Positions 23,057 through 32,830 of a DNA stretch of 64,000 bases are shown one piece after another. The notes under the pieces were generated by a model. The model was not told the origin of the DNA. It made no database searches and saw only the letters and a list, made by a program, of their open reading frames with translations. The DNA is from Myotis daubentonii (lineage: Eukaryota > Chordata > Mammalia > Chiroptera > Vespertilionidae): positions 54,718,093 through 54,782,092 of the forward strand of contig NC_081849.1 of assembly GCF_963259705.1 (NCBI RefSeq). Direction: 5' to 3'. The first letter of the stretch is position 1; each line of letters starts with the position of its first letter. Both the position numbers and the translations under genes were made by a program.

Positions 23057-24250
23057 ACATTTCCCCCCAGCTTTACTGACATATAATTGACATGCAACAT
23101 TGTGTAAGTTTAAAGTGTACAACATGATGATTTGATAGACATGTATATTGTGAAGTGACTACCACAATAAGGTTAGATCAAATATCCCTTATCTCACATA
23201 GTTTCCATTTGTGTGTGTGTGTGTGTGTATGTGTGTGTGTGTGGTGATAACATTTACTATCTACTCTCTTCTTTCAAATAACAATGCAGTATGGTTACAC
23301 TATAGTCACCATGCTGTACATTAGATCTTCATATTTACTTTATAACTCAGTGGTTCTCAACCTTCCTAATGCCGCAACCCTTTAATACAGTTCCTCAAGC
23401 AGTGGTGACCCCCAATTTCATTGTTACAAATTGAACATAATTAAAGCATAGTGATTAATCACAAAAACAATATGTAAGTATATATGTGTTTTCCGATGGT
23501 CTTAGGCGACCCCTATGAAAGGGTCGTTCCACCCCCAAAGGGGTCACGACCCACAGGTTGAGAACTGCTGTTATAACTGGAAGTTTATACCCATAATGAT
23601 TTGACCAATATCTCCCTATTTCTCCTTCCCCCCCAACCCTGGGCAACCACCATTCTACTCTCTGATCCTATGAGTTCAACTTTTTAAGATTCAAATATAG
23701 GTGATATATGGTATTTGTCTTTATCTGACTTATTTAGTATAATGACCTCCAGGTTTATCCATGTTTTTGCAAATAGCAGAGTTTTCTTCTTGTTTAAGGC
23801 TAAAAATTATATATATCACAACTTTTTTTATCCAAATATCCATTGATGCTTAGGTTGTTTCCACGTCTTACATATTGTGAATAATGCTGCAATAAACATG
23901 GTGTGTATATCTCTTAAGATAGTGATTTCCTTAAAAGATATACCCAGAAGTGGGATTGCTGGGTCATATAATGTATCTATTCTAATTTTTTTGAGGAACC
24001 TCCATATTGTGTTTCATAGTGGAAAACCAACAATACACAAGGGCTCCCCTTTTCTATGCATCCTTAACAACATATTATCTCTTGTCTTTTTTATAACAAC
24101 AATTTTAACAGGTGAGAGGTGATATCTCATTGTAGTTTTGATTTGCATTTCCCTGATGATTAGTGATGTTGAGCAATCTTGTAACTGTTGGCTATTTTTT
24201 ATATCTTTCTTGGGAAAATATCTGTTCAAGCCCTTTGCCCATTTTTAAGT
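23057..24250 (-). mobile_element. LINE-1 3' end, interrupted by a hAT element
   Basis: The + strand shows the reverse of an L1 end: ttactgacatataattgaca, acaacatgatgatttgatag, then ggcaaccaccattctactctctg, atgctgcaataaacatgg and ttgatttgcatttccctgatgattagtgatgttgag. The hAT copy at 23348-23570 divides it, and a GT run lies at 23211-23243. Frames are broken. Confidence 0.85.
23348..23570 (+). mobile_element. hAT miniature element, OC1/URR1-like
   Basis: The termini cagtggttctcaaccttcct and aggttgagaactgctg are inverted. Inside are aatgccgcaaccctttaatac, gcgacccctatgaaagggtcg and ggggtcacgaccc. A perfect 8-bp target duplication, ttataact, lies at 23340-23347 and 23571-23578. The sequence resembles the miniature element of OposCharlie1 (OC1), a hAT family reported to have moved horizontally among vertebrates. 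The family label is from memory. Confidence 0.85.
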
Positions 24251-24309
24251 TGGATTATGTTTTTTTGAAGGGAGAAAATTTACTCATTTCCTCACAATGC
24301 TGAATCATT

Positions 24310-24440
24310 AATTACCTGAGATATTTGTTGAAAATACAGATCACTAGTCCCTCCCCTGATTATTCTGATTTGGCATAATCTATAATTTTACAGACATTAC
24401 CAGGTAATTCTCATTATTAGCCAATTTGGAAAATCAGAAG
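24310..24440 (+). mobile_element. hAT-Charlie (MER5/MER3-like) relic
   Basis: Words such as ttacctgagatatttgttgaaaatacagatcactagtccc and aggtaattctcattattagcc follow the MER5/MER3 plan. Strongly diverged. Confidence 0.4.
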
Positions 24441-24580
24441 TAAAGACAGAGTTTCACACAGTCCCTAGTGTCTCAGTAATTTCTTCATGGTGGCTCAGGC
24501 CGAAAGAAATAATCCAAGCTTCCATTTATATAGATAGATCCAGACACCTTAATAGTTGTAGTTTTTAAAATGTCCAACAG

Positions 24581-24836
24581 CCCTAGCTGGTTTGGCTCAG
24601 TGGATAGAGCGTTGGACTGCGGACTGGAAGGTCCTGGACTGGATTCCATTCCAATCAAGGGCACATGCTCAGGTTGCAGGCTCTATCCCCAGTAGAGGGC
24701 GTGCAGGAGGCAGCTGATCAATGATACTGTCTCATCAATGATGTTTCTAGCTCTCTCTCCCTCTCCCTTCCTCTCTAAAATCAATCAATCAATATCTATA
24801 CACACACACATATATACATATATACGCATATATGTA

Positions 24837-24869
<33 letters not shown>

Positions 24870-24885
24870 GTATTTTTTTAAAAAT
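24581..24885 (+). mobile_element. Ves SINE with TA/CA-rich tail
   Basis: The head ccctagctggtttggctcagtgg is well kept. A perfect 14-bp target duplication, aaaatgtccaacag, is at 24567-24580 and 24886-24899. The tail has grown into a CA and TA microsatellite (about 24798-24870). Confidence 0.93.
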
Positions 24886-25164
24886 AAAATGTCCAACAGA
24901 TGGCACTATGTTTCCCTCAAAAAGTAAAATATTCTATAGAATCCCCATGAGTTCCCTGAGCTCCTCAGCACAGTTGATGAAATATAGCCTAAAGGGAGCA
25001 TTTTCCTGGCATAGCATCTAAATATAATATCTGAATGGGCCTTCTACAGGAACATTGTGCTACAAAGTGGACAGTGTATTTCATAAATTTCATCACTTTT
25101 TATATCATTTGTTGCAGTTTTATATGATTGTTATTGCTCATAAAGCAGGAGTATCACTTTCCTA

Positions 25165-25310
25165 TGTAGAGCCTGAGAGCAAATATTTTTAGGTTTTGTG
25201 GGCCACAGTCGCTAATGCACATTCTTATCTTTCCTGCTGCAGCCCTTTAAACATGTAAAAACCATTCTTATCTCTCAAATTTGGCCCACAGGCTGTAATT
25301 TGCCACCCCG
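25165..25310 (+). mobile_element. hAT-Charlie relic
   Basis: Blocks gagagcaaatatttttaggttttgtgggcc and tttggcccacaggctgtaatttgcc match the plan of an old Charlie-type element. Degraded. Confidence 0.55.
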
Positions 25311-25594
25311 TTCTGGTTATAAGCTTGCTTCTCACGTTAGCGTGCAGTTCAGTGGAGGTGATTCTGCAAGGCTGGAAGCTCTCAGTGTTCTCCTATCTCA
25401 TCCTTTCGCTCCAGGGAAGTCTCTGCAGAAATGCACCCCTGCACCTACTATGGGAAGGACCTACTTGATTTCAAAGCTTTTGTAAACAGAAAGCTGTCCT
25501 TGCATCATGCTCTTAAGTCTTGATTTAATGAGAATCTGCAAATTTTTCCAGTTTAATAATGAATCCTGTTAAATTTCCAAGAAAAAGACTAGAC

Positions 25595-25813
25595 CAGGGG
25601 TGGGCGAACTTTTTGACTCAAGGGCCACAATGGGTTCTTAAACTGGACCGGAGGGCCGGAACAAAAGCATGGATGGAGTGTTTGTGTGAACTAATATAAA
25701 TTCAAAGTAAACATCATTACATAAAAGGGTACGGTCTTTTTTTTTTTTTTTTTAGTTTTATTCATTTCAAATGGGCTGGATCCGGCCTGCGGGCCATAGT
25801 TTGCCCACGGCTG
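25595..25813 (+). mobile_element. hAT miniature element (copy 3)
   Basis: It starts CAGGGGTGGGCGAACTTTTT and ends AGTTTGCCCACGGCTG. A perfect 8-bp target duplication, gactagac, lies at 25587-25594 and 25814-25821. The internal T-run is longer than in the other copies. Confidence 0.94.
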
Positions 25814-25870
25814 GACTAGACTTAGTCATTGCATTAAGCCCTTTATCACTTGCTTACTGGTTATTGTATA

Positions 25871-26526
25871 CTAGAGGCCCGGTGCATGAATTCATGCAGG
25901 GGGGTGGGGGCGGGGTGGGGGCGTGTCTCTGGGTGGCCTGCAGGGATTGGGCCAAAACCTGCAGTCCAATGCCACCTGCAGCTCATACCTGCTGCTCTTG
26001 CTCATCCAGGCCCCAATGTGCCTGCCATGGGGTCGCGCCCAATCAGTCCAGATCAGGAGAGGCTCGCACCGCCGCCGCAGTGCTCACCAGCTGTGAGCCC
26101 TGTGTCTGGTGCCCTCCCAAAGGGAATAGCCTGAGGGATCTGGCTGAAACTGGTTCTCCAACATCCCCCGAGGGGTCCCAGATTGCGAGAGGGCGCAGGC
26201 CAGGCCAAGGGACCCCACCGCTGCATGATCGGGCCAGGGAGGGACCACGGGAGGGCTCCAGGGTGTGTCCAGCCCATCTCGCTCAGTCCTGATCGGTCAG
26301 ACCCCAGAAGCAAGCTAAGCTATCGGTTGGAGCATCCGTCCCCTGGTGGTCAGTGCACATCATAGCAACTGGTTAACCAGTTGACTGTCTGCCCCCTGAT
26401 GGTCTGTGCATGTCATAGCGAGTGGTTGAGCAGCCTTAGCATATCATGAGCATATTATGCTTTGATTGGTTGTTCTGTTGTTCTGCAGTTCGAACTATTT
26501 GCATATTACCCTTTTATTATATAGGA
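25871..26526 (-). mobile_element. HeliBat-like Helitron, 656 bp
   Basis: On the - strand it starts TCCTATATAATAAAAGGG (from 26526) and ends in the palindrome tgcatgaattcatgca, then ccgggcctCTAG at 25871, with host A and T on the two sides. It holds one octamer ATTTGCAT at 26497-26504. The GC-rich centre (about 25900-26340) includes a cagtgctcaccagctgtgagccc stretch also seen in the Helitron at 41868. No helicase is encoded. Confidence 0.9.
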
Positions 26527-27227
26527 TGGCTAATGGGAGTCCACAATTATAACTAATAAAACAAGTCTTACCTTATACTGGATTCAATTAATAACTTGGT
26601 AAAATATGCAATTTGAGGCTTTTAGCTTTATTTTCAAAATTATTGTGACTGTCTTGGAAATAGCATCATGCTTAGTTCTTAGGCTTTATGTCAGTTATTT
26701 AAAATCAAGTAGAACAAGTACTGTTCCTATGCTAGTCATAAAGGAGATAAATATCACTAGCAATAATGGTCTTGAGAAAAATCAGGACATTTAAGGACAT
26801 TTCAATCAATATTTTAAAAGTTTAAACTTTTAAAAATAAAGTTCACCGTATAGATTCTCCCAAGTTCCAAACTTGCAATGTCACCAAAAGATGTTTGTTC
26901 ATTAATGCCTTCTCAGAACTTTAAGTACCATTCCTTCTTTATTGTCACAAAGACTCTGACATCATCAACAATCACATTTTGTTAAATTTATTCATATGGA
27001 AATCTGGTTACTTTCTTTTTCTTCCACAAGACTTCAGTATTTCAGGAGAGCAGAGACAATGTCTGCACTTGCTCACCATTCTACACCCAAGCACATAGAA
27101 TTGTTCCTACTGCCTATTAGGTGTTCAAAAAATATTTGCGAATTTATGGGTCAAATACATAATTGCACTTAGTCAGAGTTATCCAATAGAAGGCATTATG
27201 CATTTAATGACTAGTAGACTTTATTTT
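26527..27227. other. Intergenic, no feature seen
   Basis: AT-rich DNA with no assigned element. Confidence 0.45.
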
Positions 27228-27415
27228 TTAAAATCTTTATTGTTGAGAGTATGACATATGTCCCCCTTGTCCCCCAAGATTTACCCCCTCCAGCCTGCCC
27301 CCGCCCCTGCCCCAGGCCTTCACCGCCCCATTGTCTGTGTCCCTGGGTTATGCATATATGCATACAAGTCCTTTGGTTGATTAGCTTCCATCCACCCACC
27401 CTCCCCTGCTTTCTT
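27228..27415 (-). mobile_element. Truncated LINE-1 3' end
   Basis: The - strand reads as a purine-rich L1 3' UTR ending cttgggggacaagggggacat, then actctcaacaataaagatttt. This is the same end type as in the HAL1 at 2590. Flanking words tagtagacttt (about 27211-27221) and tagtaaacttt (27416-27426) look like a target duplication. Its end lies about 240 bases upstream of the ARL4A CpG island. Confidence 0.75.
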
Positions 27416-27670
27416 AGTAAACTTTAAAATCAAGTTCCAGGACCACCACTAATTTTCCTTGGGTCATTAGAAGCAGCCATTTAATTTTTCCGTGTATGTC
27501 CTCATCTATGAAATCGGGCTATTTCTATCCGTGGCCACCTCACAGACATGCTGCTAAGATCAAGCGCAAACAGAGTATTTATTTGCTTTGCAAAAGAAAG
27601 GTGCGTTTCAGACACCAGTCAGGTCCAGGCCACTCAGGGCAATGACTGAGTGCACGTCCCAGTCACCCGT

Positions 27671-27679
27671 TATATAAGG
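27671..27679 (+). promoter_or_regulatory. TATA-like element at the upstream edge of the island
   Basis: TATATAAGG is followed at once by GC-rich sequence. If it is used, transcription would start near 27700. CpG-island promoters often work without a TATA box, so its role is uncertain. Confidence 0.4.
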
Positions 27680-27895
27680 GGCCCGCCCGTCGGGTGTCCC
27701 CTGGAACCCCTGACCTGCGTCACGGATAGACGGCGCGGCGCGGGCTGGGACAAGGGTGGGGTGTGGGTGGGGCCCGCCTGACCCTAGCCGTGGGCTGCAG
27801 AAAGCCACGGCTCGCGGGGCGGAACCCTGAAGCCCCACCCGAGCTCGCGCGCCGCCCGCAGCGCCGGGAGGGTCCGAACGTGACCTTGTTTTGCG

Positions 27896-27908
27896 GTTGC
27901 TAGGCGAC
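27896..27908. promoter_or_regulatory. RFX X-box-like motif
   Basis: GTTGCTAGGCGAC is an imperfect inverted repeat of the RFX half site (GTTGC and GGCGAC around TA). RFX factors drive ciliary and testis genes. It lies within the CpG island about 230 bases upstream of the first splice-donor candidate. Confidence 0.6.
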
Positions 27909-28138
27909 CAGCGCCCGCCCGCCCCTACTGGCCCGCGCCGGCGAAGGGGCGGGGCCGCGGCAGCTCGGGAGCGGTCGGCGGAGCACCGTTAGGGCAGCCT
28001 GGCCCCGGCGCCCGCCCGGCACCTCTCGCAGCGGCGTCTGGGCCCCCGCCCCGGCCCGGGCCTCGCCGGTGCCCCCCGGCAGGTCCCAGCGCGCTCTCGA
28101 GGGGCTGTGAGCGATGTGGGACGCGGACGGTCCGTCAG

Positions 28139-28144
28139 GTGAGC
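28139..28144 (+). other. ARL4A: Splice-donor candidate for ARL4A 5' exon
   Basis: CAG|GTGAGC is a full consensus donor, cutting after 28138. A second good donor, GAG|GTGAGC, cuts after 28807 and could serve a longer or alternative first exon. Both would join to the acceptor at 29259-29260. Which one is used needs transcript data. Confidence 0.6.
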
Positions 28145-29245
28145 GCAGTGGACGGGCAGGCGGCGGCGGTGGCCACGCCCTGTCGAGGCGGACTCTCTGG
28201 CGGGGTGCGGAGGGGCGAGGGGAAGGCTTCCGGCTGCGCGGACGGTGGGTGTCGCGGGTCGGGTGCGCTCGCCGGGAAGCCAGCGCGGCCGCTGGGGGGT
28301 CCCTCCCGCCAGCGGAGGGTTAAGGCGCCGGCGGCGACGCGGGCCCCGGATGTGCGAGCCGCCGAGTGGCGCCCGTGGGCCGCGCTGCAGGTGCGCCCGG
28401 GCTGGCGGGGCGGCGGGCTGGCGACCCCACGGACCGGCCGCGGCGCCGCTGTCCTGCAGGGGCCGCTCGGCTCCCTCCGCGGGCGCCTGGTTTTCTAACT
28501 TGAGGGCAACAGGTGGTGCGTGTGGACCTACGGGGAGCCCGGCCCCGCCGCGCTGGGAGCGGCAGTTACTCCCCCGACGAGGGCGCGGGGGCGGGCCTAG
28601 CGCGGACGAGCTGACGCGGGCGGCCAATGGGGTTGGGGCTCCTGGGTGGGCCGTGAGGGTGGGCGTGGCCGAGCCTGAAACCGGGGTTTCAGTGCAGCGA
28701 GCGCCAGAGCTGCGTGGACAGCCGAGCTGAGCGGCCGTGCGGGGCTTCTCCCCACCGCGTAGCGACGCCTACCAATGCTTTCTCCTTGGGAGAATCCAGC
28801 TCGGGAGGTGAGCCTTGGGGGGTTCTCTGCGGGGTGCGTAAGGTGGGAGGGTACCAGTGACCTTGGGCATGCTTTTAAATATACGGAATTAGCTCCTCTA
28901 GATAGGATGTGTGTTTTCAGCCAAAAAAGGCACTTGTATGGTTACTGCAGCCCGGACGGACTGGTTGGTGGTGGCTAGGTTGTCTCCGGGGTGAAGTCTT
29001 TGAGGTTTGGGGACCCAAGGGGGGAGGGAGGGGTAGAGAAAAGTACGCATTACTGCAACTTCACTGAATGTTAAAGAATTTCAATCAGTGATTGTTCTCT
29101 CCTTTGCCTCGTTTTGCATACGTTTCATATCTCATTTGGTTTGTTTACTGAAGCACGTTTTATTTATCAGGTACCTCGTGTTGCTTATTTTATACAAAGA
29201 GAGAAAAGCCGTACATTTTTTTTTTTTCACAAGAATAACTTATTC

Positions 29246-29260
29246 ATTTACCCCCCTCAG
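29246..29260 (+). other. ARL4A: Splice acceptor before the ARL4A coding exon
   Basis: A pyrimidine stretch cccccctcag ends in AG at 29259-29260, after a long T-run at about 29217-29227. The exon would begin at 29261 and carry 89 bases of 5' UTR before the start codon. Confidence 0.75.
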
Positions 29261-29349
29261 CAGTCTGGTAGCTGGATCCCCTGGGAGGAAAAGTTGTAAA
29301 GCATTGAGAAGAAAGCTTTTCAATTTGGAACACTTACTTGCAACTGGAA
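29261..29349 (+). other. ARL4A: ARL4A 5' UTR part of the coding exon
   Basis: The segment between the acceptor and the start codon has no in-frame ATG ahead of the real start. It carries tag at 29269-29271, which would end an upstream ORF begun in the first exon if the 28138 donor is used. Confidence 0.65.
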
Positions 29350-29952
29350 ATGGGGAATGGACTGTCAGACCAAACTTCTATCCTGTCCAGCCTGCCGTCG
29401 TTCCAGTCCTATCACATTGTTATTCTGGGTTTGGACTGTGCGGGAAAAACAACTGTGTTATACAGGCTGCAGTTCAACGAATTTGTAAATACTGTGCCCA
29501 CCAAAGGATTTAACACCGAGAAAATTAAGGTAACCTTGGGAAATTCTAAGACAGTCACTTTTCACTTCTGGGATGTAGGTGGTCAGGAGAAATTAAGACC
29601 ACTGTGGAAGTCATACACCAGGTGCACGGACGGCATTGTGTTTGTTGTGGACTCTGTTGATGTTGAAAGGATGGAAGAAGCGAAAACCGAACTTCATAAA
29701 ATAACTAGGATATCAGAAAACCAAGGAGTCCCTGTACTTATAGTTGCTAACAAACAAGACCTGAGGAACTCATTGTCTCTCTCAGAAATTGAGAAATTGT
29801 TAGCAATGGGGGAACTGACCTCGTCAACTCCCTGGCATTTGCAGCCCACCTGTGCAATCATAGGCGATGGACTCAAGGAAGGACTGGAGAAACTACATGA
29901 GATGATCATTAAAAGAAGAAAAATGCTGCGGCAACAGAAAAAGAAAAGATGA
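29350..29952 (+). CDS. ARL4A: ADP-ribosylation factor-like protein 4A
   Basis: This intact 200-codon frame encodes an ARF-family small GTPase. Known for the family: ARL4A sits at the plasma membrane and in the nucleus, recruits cytohesin/ARNO exchange factors to activate ARF6, and binds ELMO and the golgin GCC185. Seen here: Gly2 for N-myristoylation (MGNGLSDQ); P-loop GLDCAGKT at residues 27-34 with Thr34; switch I Thr51 in VPTKGFNT; switch [12 protein letters not shown] at 74-83 with catalytic Gln79; base-recognition NKQD at 134-137; TCAI near 172; and a basic C-terminus ([13 protein letters not shown]), the ARL4 nuclear-localisation and membrane signal. The start is the first ATG of the frame, with G at -3 and G at +4. 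Length equals the usual 200 aa. The coding exon has no intron, as in other ARL4A genes. No damage was seen. Confidence 0.97.
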   Translation: MGNGLSDQTSILSSLPSFQSYHIVILGLDCAGKTTVLYRLQFNEFVNTVPTKGFNTEKIKVTLGNSKTVTFHFWDVGGQEKLRPLWKSYTRCTDGIVFVVDSVDVERMEEAKTELHKITRISENQGVPVLIVANKQDLRNSLSLSEIEKLLAMGELTSSTPWHLQPTCAIIGDGLKEGLEKLHEMIIKRRKMLRQQKKKR

Positions 29953-31605
29953 GTGGTGGTAACCTTTCATATCTGTGTGAAGTAGATTTTCTCTGGTCTG
30001 ATTTTGACAAATGGAAGCCTGGTTTGCCTGCCTGTCCTTCTGGATGCTGTTAAAGCTTTGTTTTGTTGAACAGTCAGATGCCCAACTCTGTTGCCTTGTG
30101 GAAGATGAGTAAATGCAGTGCTTCTTAAAATGGTCTCTTCTCCCTACCCCACGAATCTTTTGGTACTGCCATTTTGGGAAGCCAAGCAAGGATAGTAAAT
30201 TGACCAGAAAACAGTTGTTGAAATTTGACCTGAAGTTAGAGAAATAAAACTTTGAAGAAGAATGTCTGACTAGTGTTTTGTGCTTATGTTTTCTTGAGGG
30301 GCGGGGCGGGGGGGATGGCTTTGCAAGGAAATTGCTTACAAGGCTTTTTATGTAAAGATAAAATGCTAATGGATGGAAATGTTAAGGTAGATTAATATAT
30401 ATACAGTAATATTGGTTATATTGGTCCACCTAGTAAGGGACAAACGGAAATGTTTGTTTTTTTAAGTTTTGGCCAAATGAATTTTGATATTTTCTGCAGT
30501 CAAATAATGTAATGCTGTATCTTATTTCTAGACAATGTTTAAGTTGGTCTAACTTAAATTAATAAAGATGAGCTATTTGAGGCATATTCAAATCAAGTGC
30601 ATGGATTAGTTTTCCCAACACAGCATGTTTTGGTGTGTAGTCGTCTACTTTTGAGAAATAGCTGTGTGTCTTTCTACACCGTCAAGTTTAAGACACCTTT
30701 TGGTGGGGGGCAGGGGATTTAGAAATAGTTTGTTATCAGAAGCACTTCTACTTGGAAAACCTAATTTACTTAACTCTTTCATATACTAAATTTGGGCATG
30801 TAGACTTGTTATAAATGCATATGTTTGGATGTATGTCTGGATTTATGAAAAAAGCAATTGATGAATTCAGACAAGAGGATGTAATTGCAATACATGGTCT
30901 TTAAAGTATTCCAGTTGTAAAATGCTTTATTAATATTCGCTGGCTAAACACAGATGTGATTTTTCATATATTTTTGTAATGTTTTGAAAGGAGCAATAGC
31001 TTTATAAACAGCACCTGATGCACTGTGGAGTGAAAAATGTAAGAGATAATCTTATCTTATACTCTGAGCTTTAATTTTATGTTTACAAACTGAACAGTGT
31101 TACACAGGCAGAACAGTCCTGATTATAAGGTAGGAAGAAATGATACAGTACTGCAGAAAAGAATTACGGTTATAGAAAATGAAGGGGAAAGTAGCAAAGC
31201 TATGTTTTGTGAAATTCACTGGTGCTGTTTACATTGGAATGCACAAACCCTATAAATTAAAAGGAGGAAAAACCTTTATCTAATTCTTATCTACAGGCAA
31301 AGACTTAACTTCCAGTGATCATATATGAACAAATCGACATAATTTCTACATGTAAAGCCAACATTTATTTGTAATGAAGATAACCAAAAGAAATTCACTT
31401 TGTTAGCCAGGTATTTTGGGGTTTTTTTTGTGGCACAGCTGAGTTTTGGAGCCTTGATTCTTGTTACACACAAAATGAAGTAGCTTCCTGTGGAGCTACT
31501 TACATATATTAAATGTACCTGCACTAGTGACAGTCACTTAGAATGTTTATATTTATAGAAACGTGGAGAATGACTACCAATAAACTACTTGAGGCAGGAG
31601 ACCAG
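29953..31605 (+). other. ARL4A: ARL4A 3' UTR with three poly(A) signal candidates
   Basis: AATAAA occurs at 30243-30248 (followed by a GT-rich stretch near 30264), at 30561-30566, and at 31579-31584 (followed by agtgtttgagtttaatg). The whole segment is free of recognisable young transposons, unlike the DNA after 32280, which fits conserved 3' UTR. AT-rich words such as attta suggest possible control of mRNA stability. The ends used cannot be decided from sequence. Confidence 0.65.
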
Positions 31606-32281
31606 TGTTTGAGTTTAATGTATTTCCACTTTTGCTGCAGCCTTTAGTTAGGCGTGTGGTGTGAAAACTTTGACCAGCTGGGTTACCTAGTCCTATGGTA
31701 GTTGGGTTCTGCTCAAGTTGAGAGAGGCACTGAAAGCTGTTTTCTGGGAGGACTTTATTTTACCCTTCACTGGTATGGAATCATGTATTATACTACAAAC
31801 TTCATTAGGTTCGTGGTGGATTAACAAAGCTTGCTGAAAAAAAGTGAAAAGATGCCCAGCCTTCCTATACTTTCTATATACTTGCTGTATAAAATAGTAC
31901 TGTTTTAACTGTCTCTTAAAAGTTTACTTCGTGTTTATTTTTTTTTGCATTAAAATTTATTTTGTAGCCTAAGAATTTGATAAACAGTCCATTATATAAG
32001 TTTTTTAAATTTAGTGAACAATGAAAAAAAGTAATGTGAACACCATACCAGCTTTTATTTCTAAAGGACATTTTCAATTACAGAACTCATTGTAAGATCT
32101 TCCCTGGTTGCTAAATTCAAGTTCCTCAACACTTATTAACACTATAGCTGTTAATACCATTAGGATAGTAGGATAATGAGTCAAACCCTGAAGAATTTAT
32201 ACAATGTTTTTATATCCAGTATTTTTTTTTTAATTAAAAAAATTTTTTTTCTAAGGTGTATTTCTAAAATACTTTCTTATA
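31606..32281. other. Downstream flank of ARL4A, no feature seen
   Basis: AT-rich sequence with T-runs near 31937 and 32221-32250. It may still be part of a long 3' UTR. Confidence 0.4.
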
Positions 32282-32331
32282 GGCCCTGGCCAGATAGCGC
32301 AGTTGGTTAGAGCTTCGTCCGTCTCCATAGC

Positions 32332-32542
32332 CAGCCGTGGGCAAACTATAGCCCGCGGGCCGGATCCAGCCCGTTTGAAATGAATAAAACTAAAAAAAAA
32401 AGACCGTACCCCTTATGTAACGATGTTTACTTTGAATTTATATTAGTTCACACAAACACTCCATCCATGCTTTTGTTCTGGCCCTCCGGTCCAGTTTAAG
32501 AACTCATTGTGGCCCTCGAGTCAAAAAGTTTGCCCACCCCTG
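32332..32542 (-). mobile_element. hAT miniature element (copy 4), inside a Ves SINE
   Basis: The termini are CAGCCGTGGGCAAACT and AGTTTGCCCACCCCTG, the same orientation as copy 1. The flanks tccatagc (32324-32331) and ccataggc (32543-32550) share most bases of a shifted 8-bp duplication. The A-run is only 9 long and the element is the shortest of the four. Confidence 0.88.
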
Positions 32543-32608
32543 CCATAGGCCAAGGTTGTGGGTGTGATATCCGGTCAAGAAGCAACCAGTATATAAATAA
32601 ATGGAACA

Positions 32609-32830
32609 GCCCTGACCGGTTTGGCTCAGTGGATAGAGCGTCGGCCTGCGGACTGAAGGGTTCCAGGTTCGATTCCAGGCAAGGGCATGTACCTTGGTTG
32701 CAGGCACATCCCCAGTGGGGGATGTGCAGGAGGCAGCTGATCGATGTTTCTCTCGCATCGATGTTTCTAACTCTCTATCCCTCTCCCTTCCTCTCTGTAA
32801 AAAAATCAATAAAATATATTAAAAAATAAA
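32609..32830 (+). mobile_element. Inner Ves SINE
   Basis: The head gccctgaccggtttggctcag and a perfect B box ggttcgattcc are kept. A perfect 15-bp target duplication, taaataaatggaaca, derived from the outer SINE, lies at 32594-32608 and 32831-32845. Confidence 0.94.

Larger units (their letters stand above)
27650..28760 (+). promoter_or_regulatory. ARL4A: ARL4A CpG-island promoter and 5' non-coding exon region
   Basis: About 1.1 kb of very GC- and CpG-rich DNA lies just upstream of the ARL4A coding exon, in contrast with AT-rich surroundings. It holds GC boxes (aggggcggggccgcgg near 27946), a CCAAT-type motif in ggccaatgggg near 28622, a TATA-like motif and an RFX X-box. No interspersed repeat was recognised in it. 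Transcription start sites cannot be fixed from sequence alone. Long open frames here on both strands follow from the GC content and are not taken as genes. Confidence 0.88.

Noticed and set aside
25771..26292. Open frame of 173 codons
   Set aside because: It runs from the end of a hAT element into the GC-rich centre of a Helitron. The product is Pro/Gly/Ala-rich with no known domain.
27989..28730. Long open frames on both strands in the CpG island (up to 212 codons)
   Set aside because: GC-rich DNA has few stop codons. The proteins are low-complexity (Arg, Pro, Ala, Gly) on both strands with no known domain.
29338..29349. Four extra codons ahead of the ARL4A start
   Set aside because: They begin with TTG, not ATG. 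The first ATG at 29350 has a good context and gives the normal 200-residue protein with Gly2.
32609..32680. tRNA-like A and B boxes (also in other Ves copies)
   Set aside because: They belong to tRNA-derived SINEs. The sequence cannot fold as a functional tRNA, and the copies have SINE tails and target duplications.
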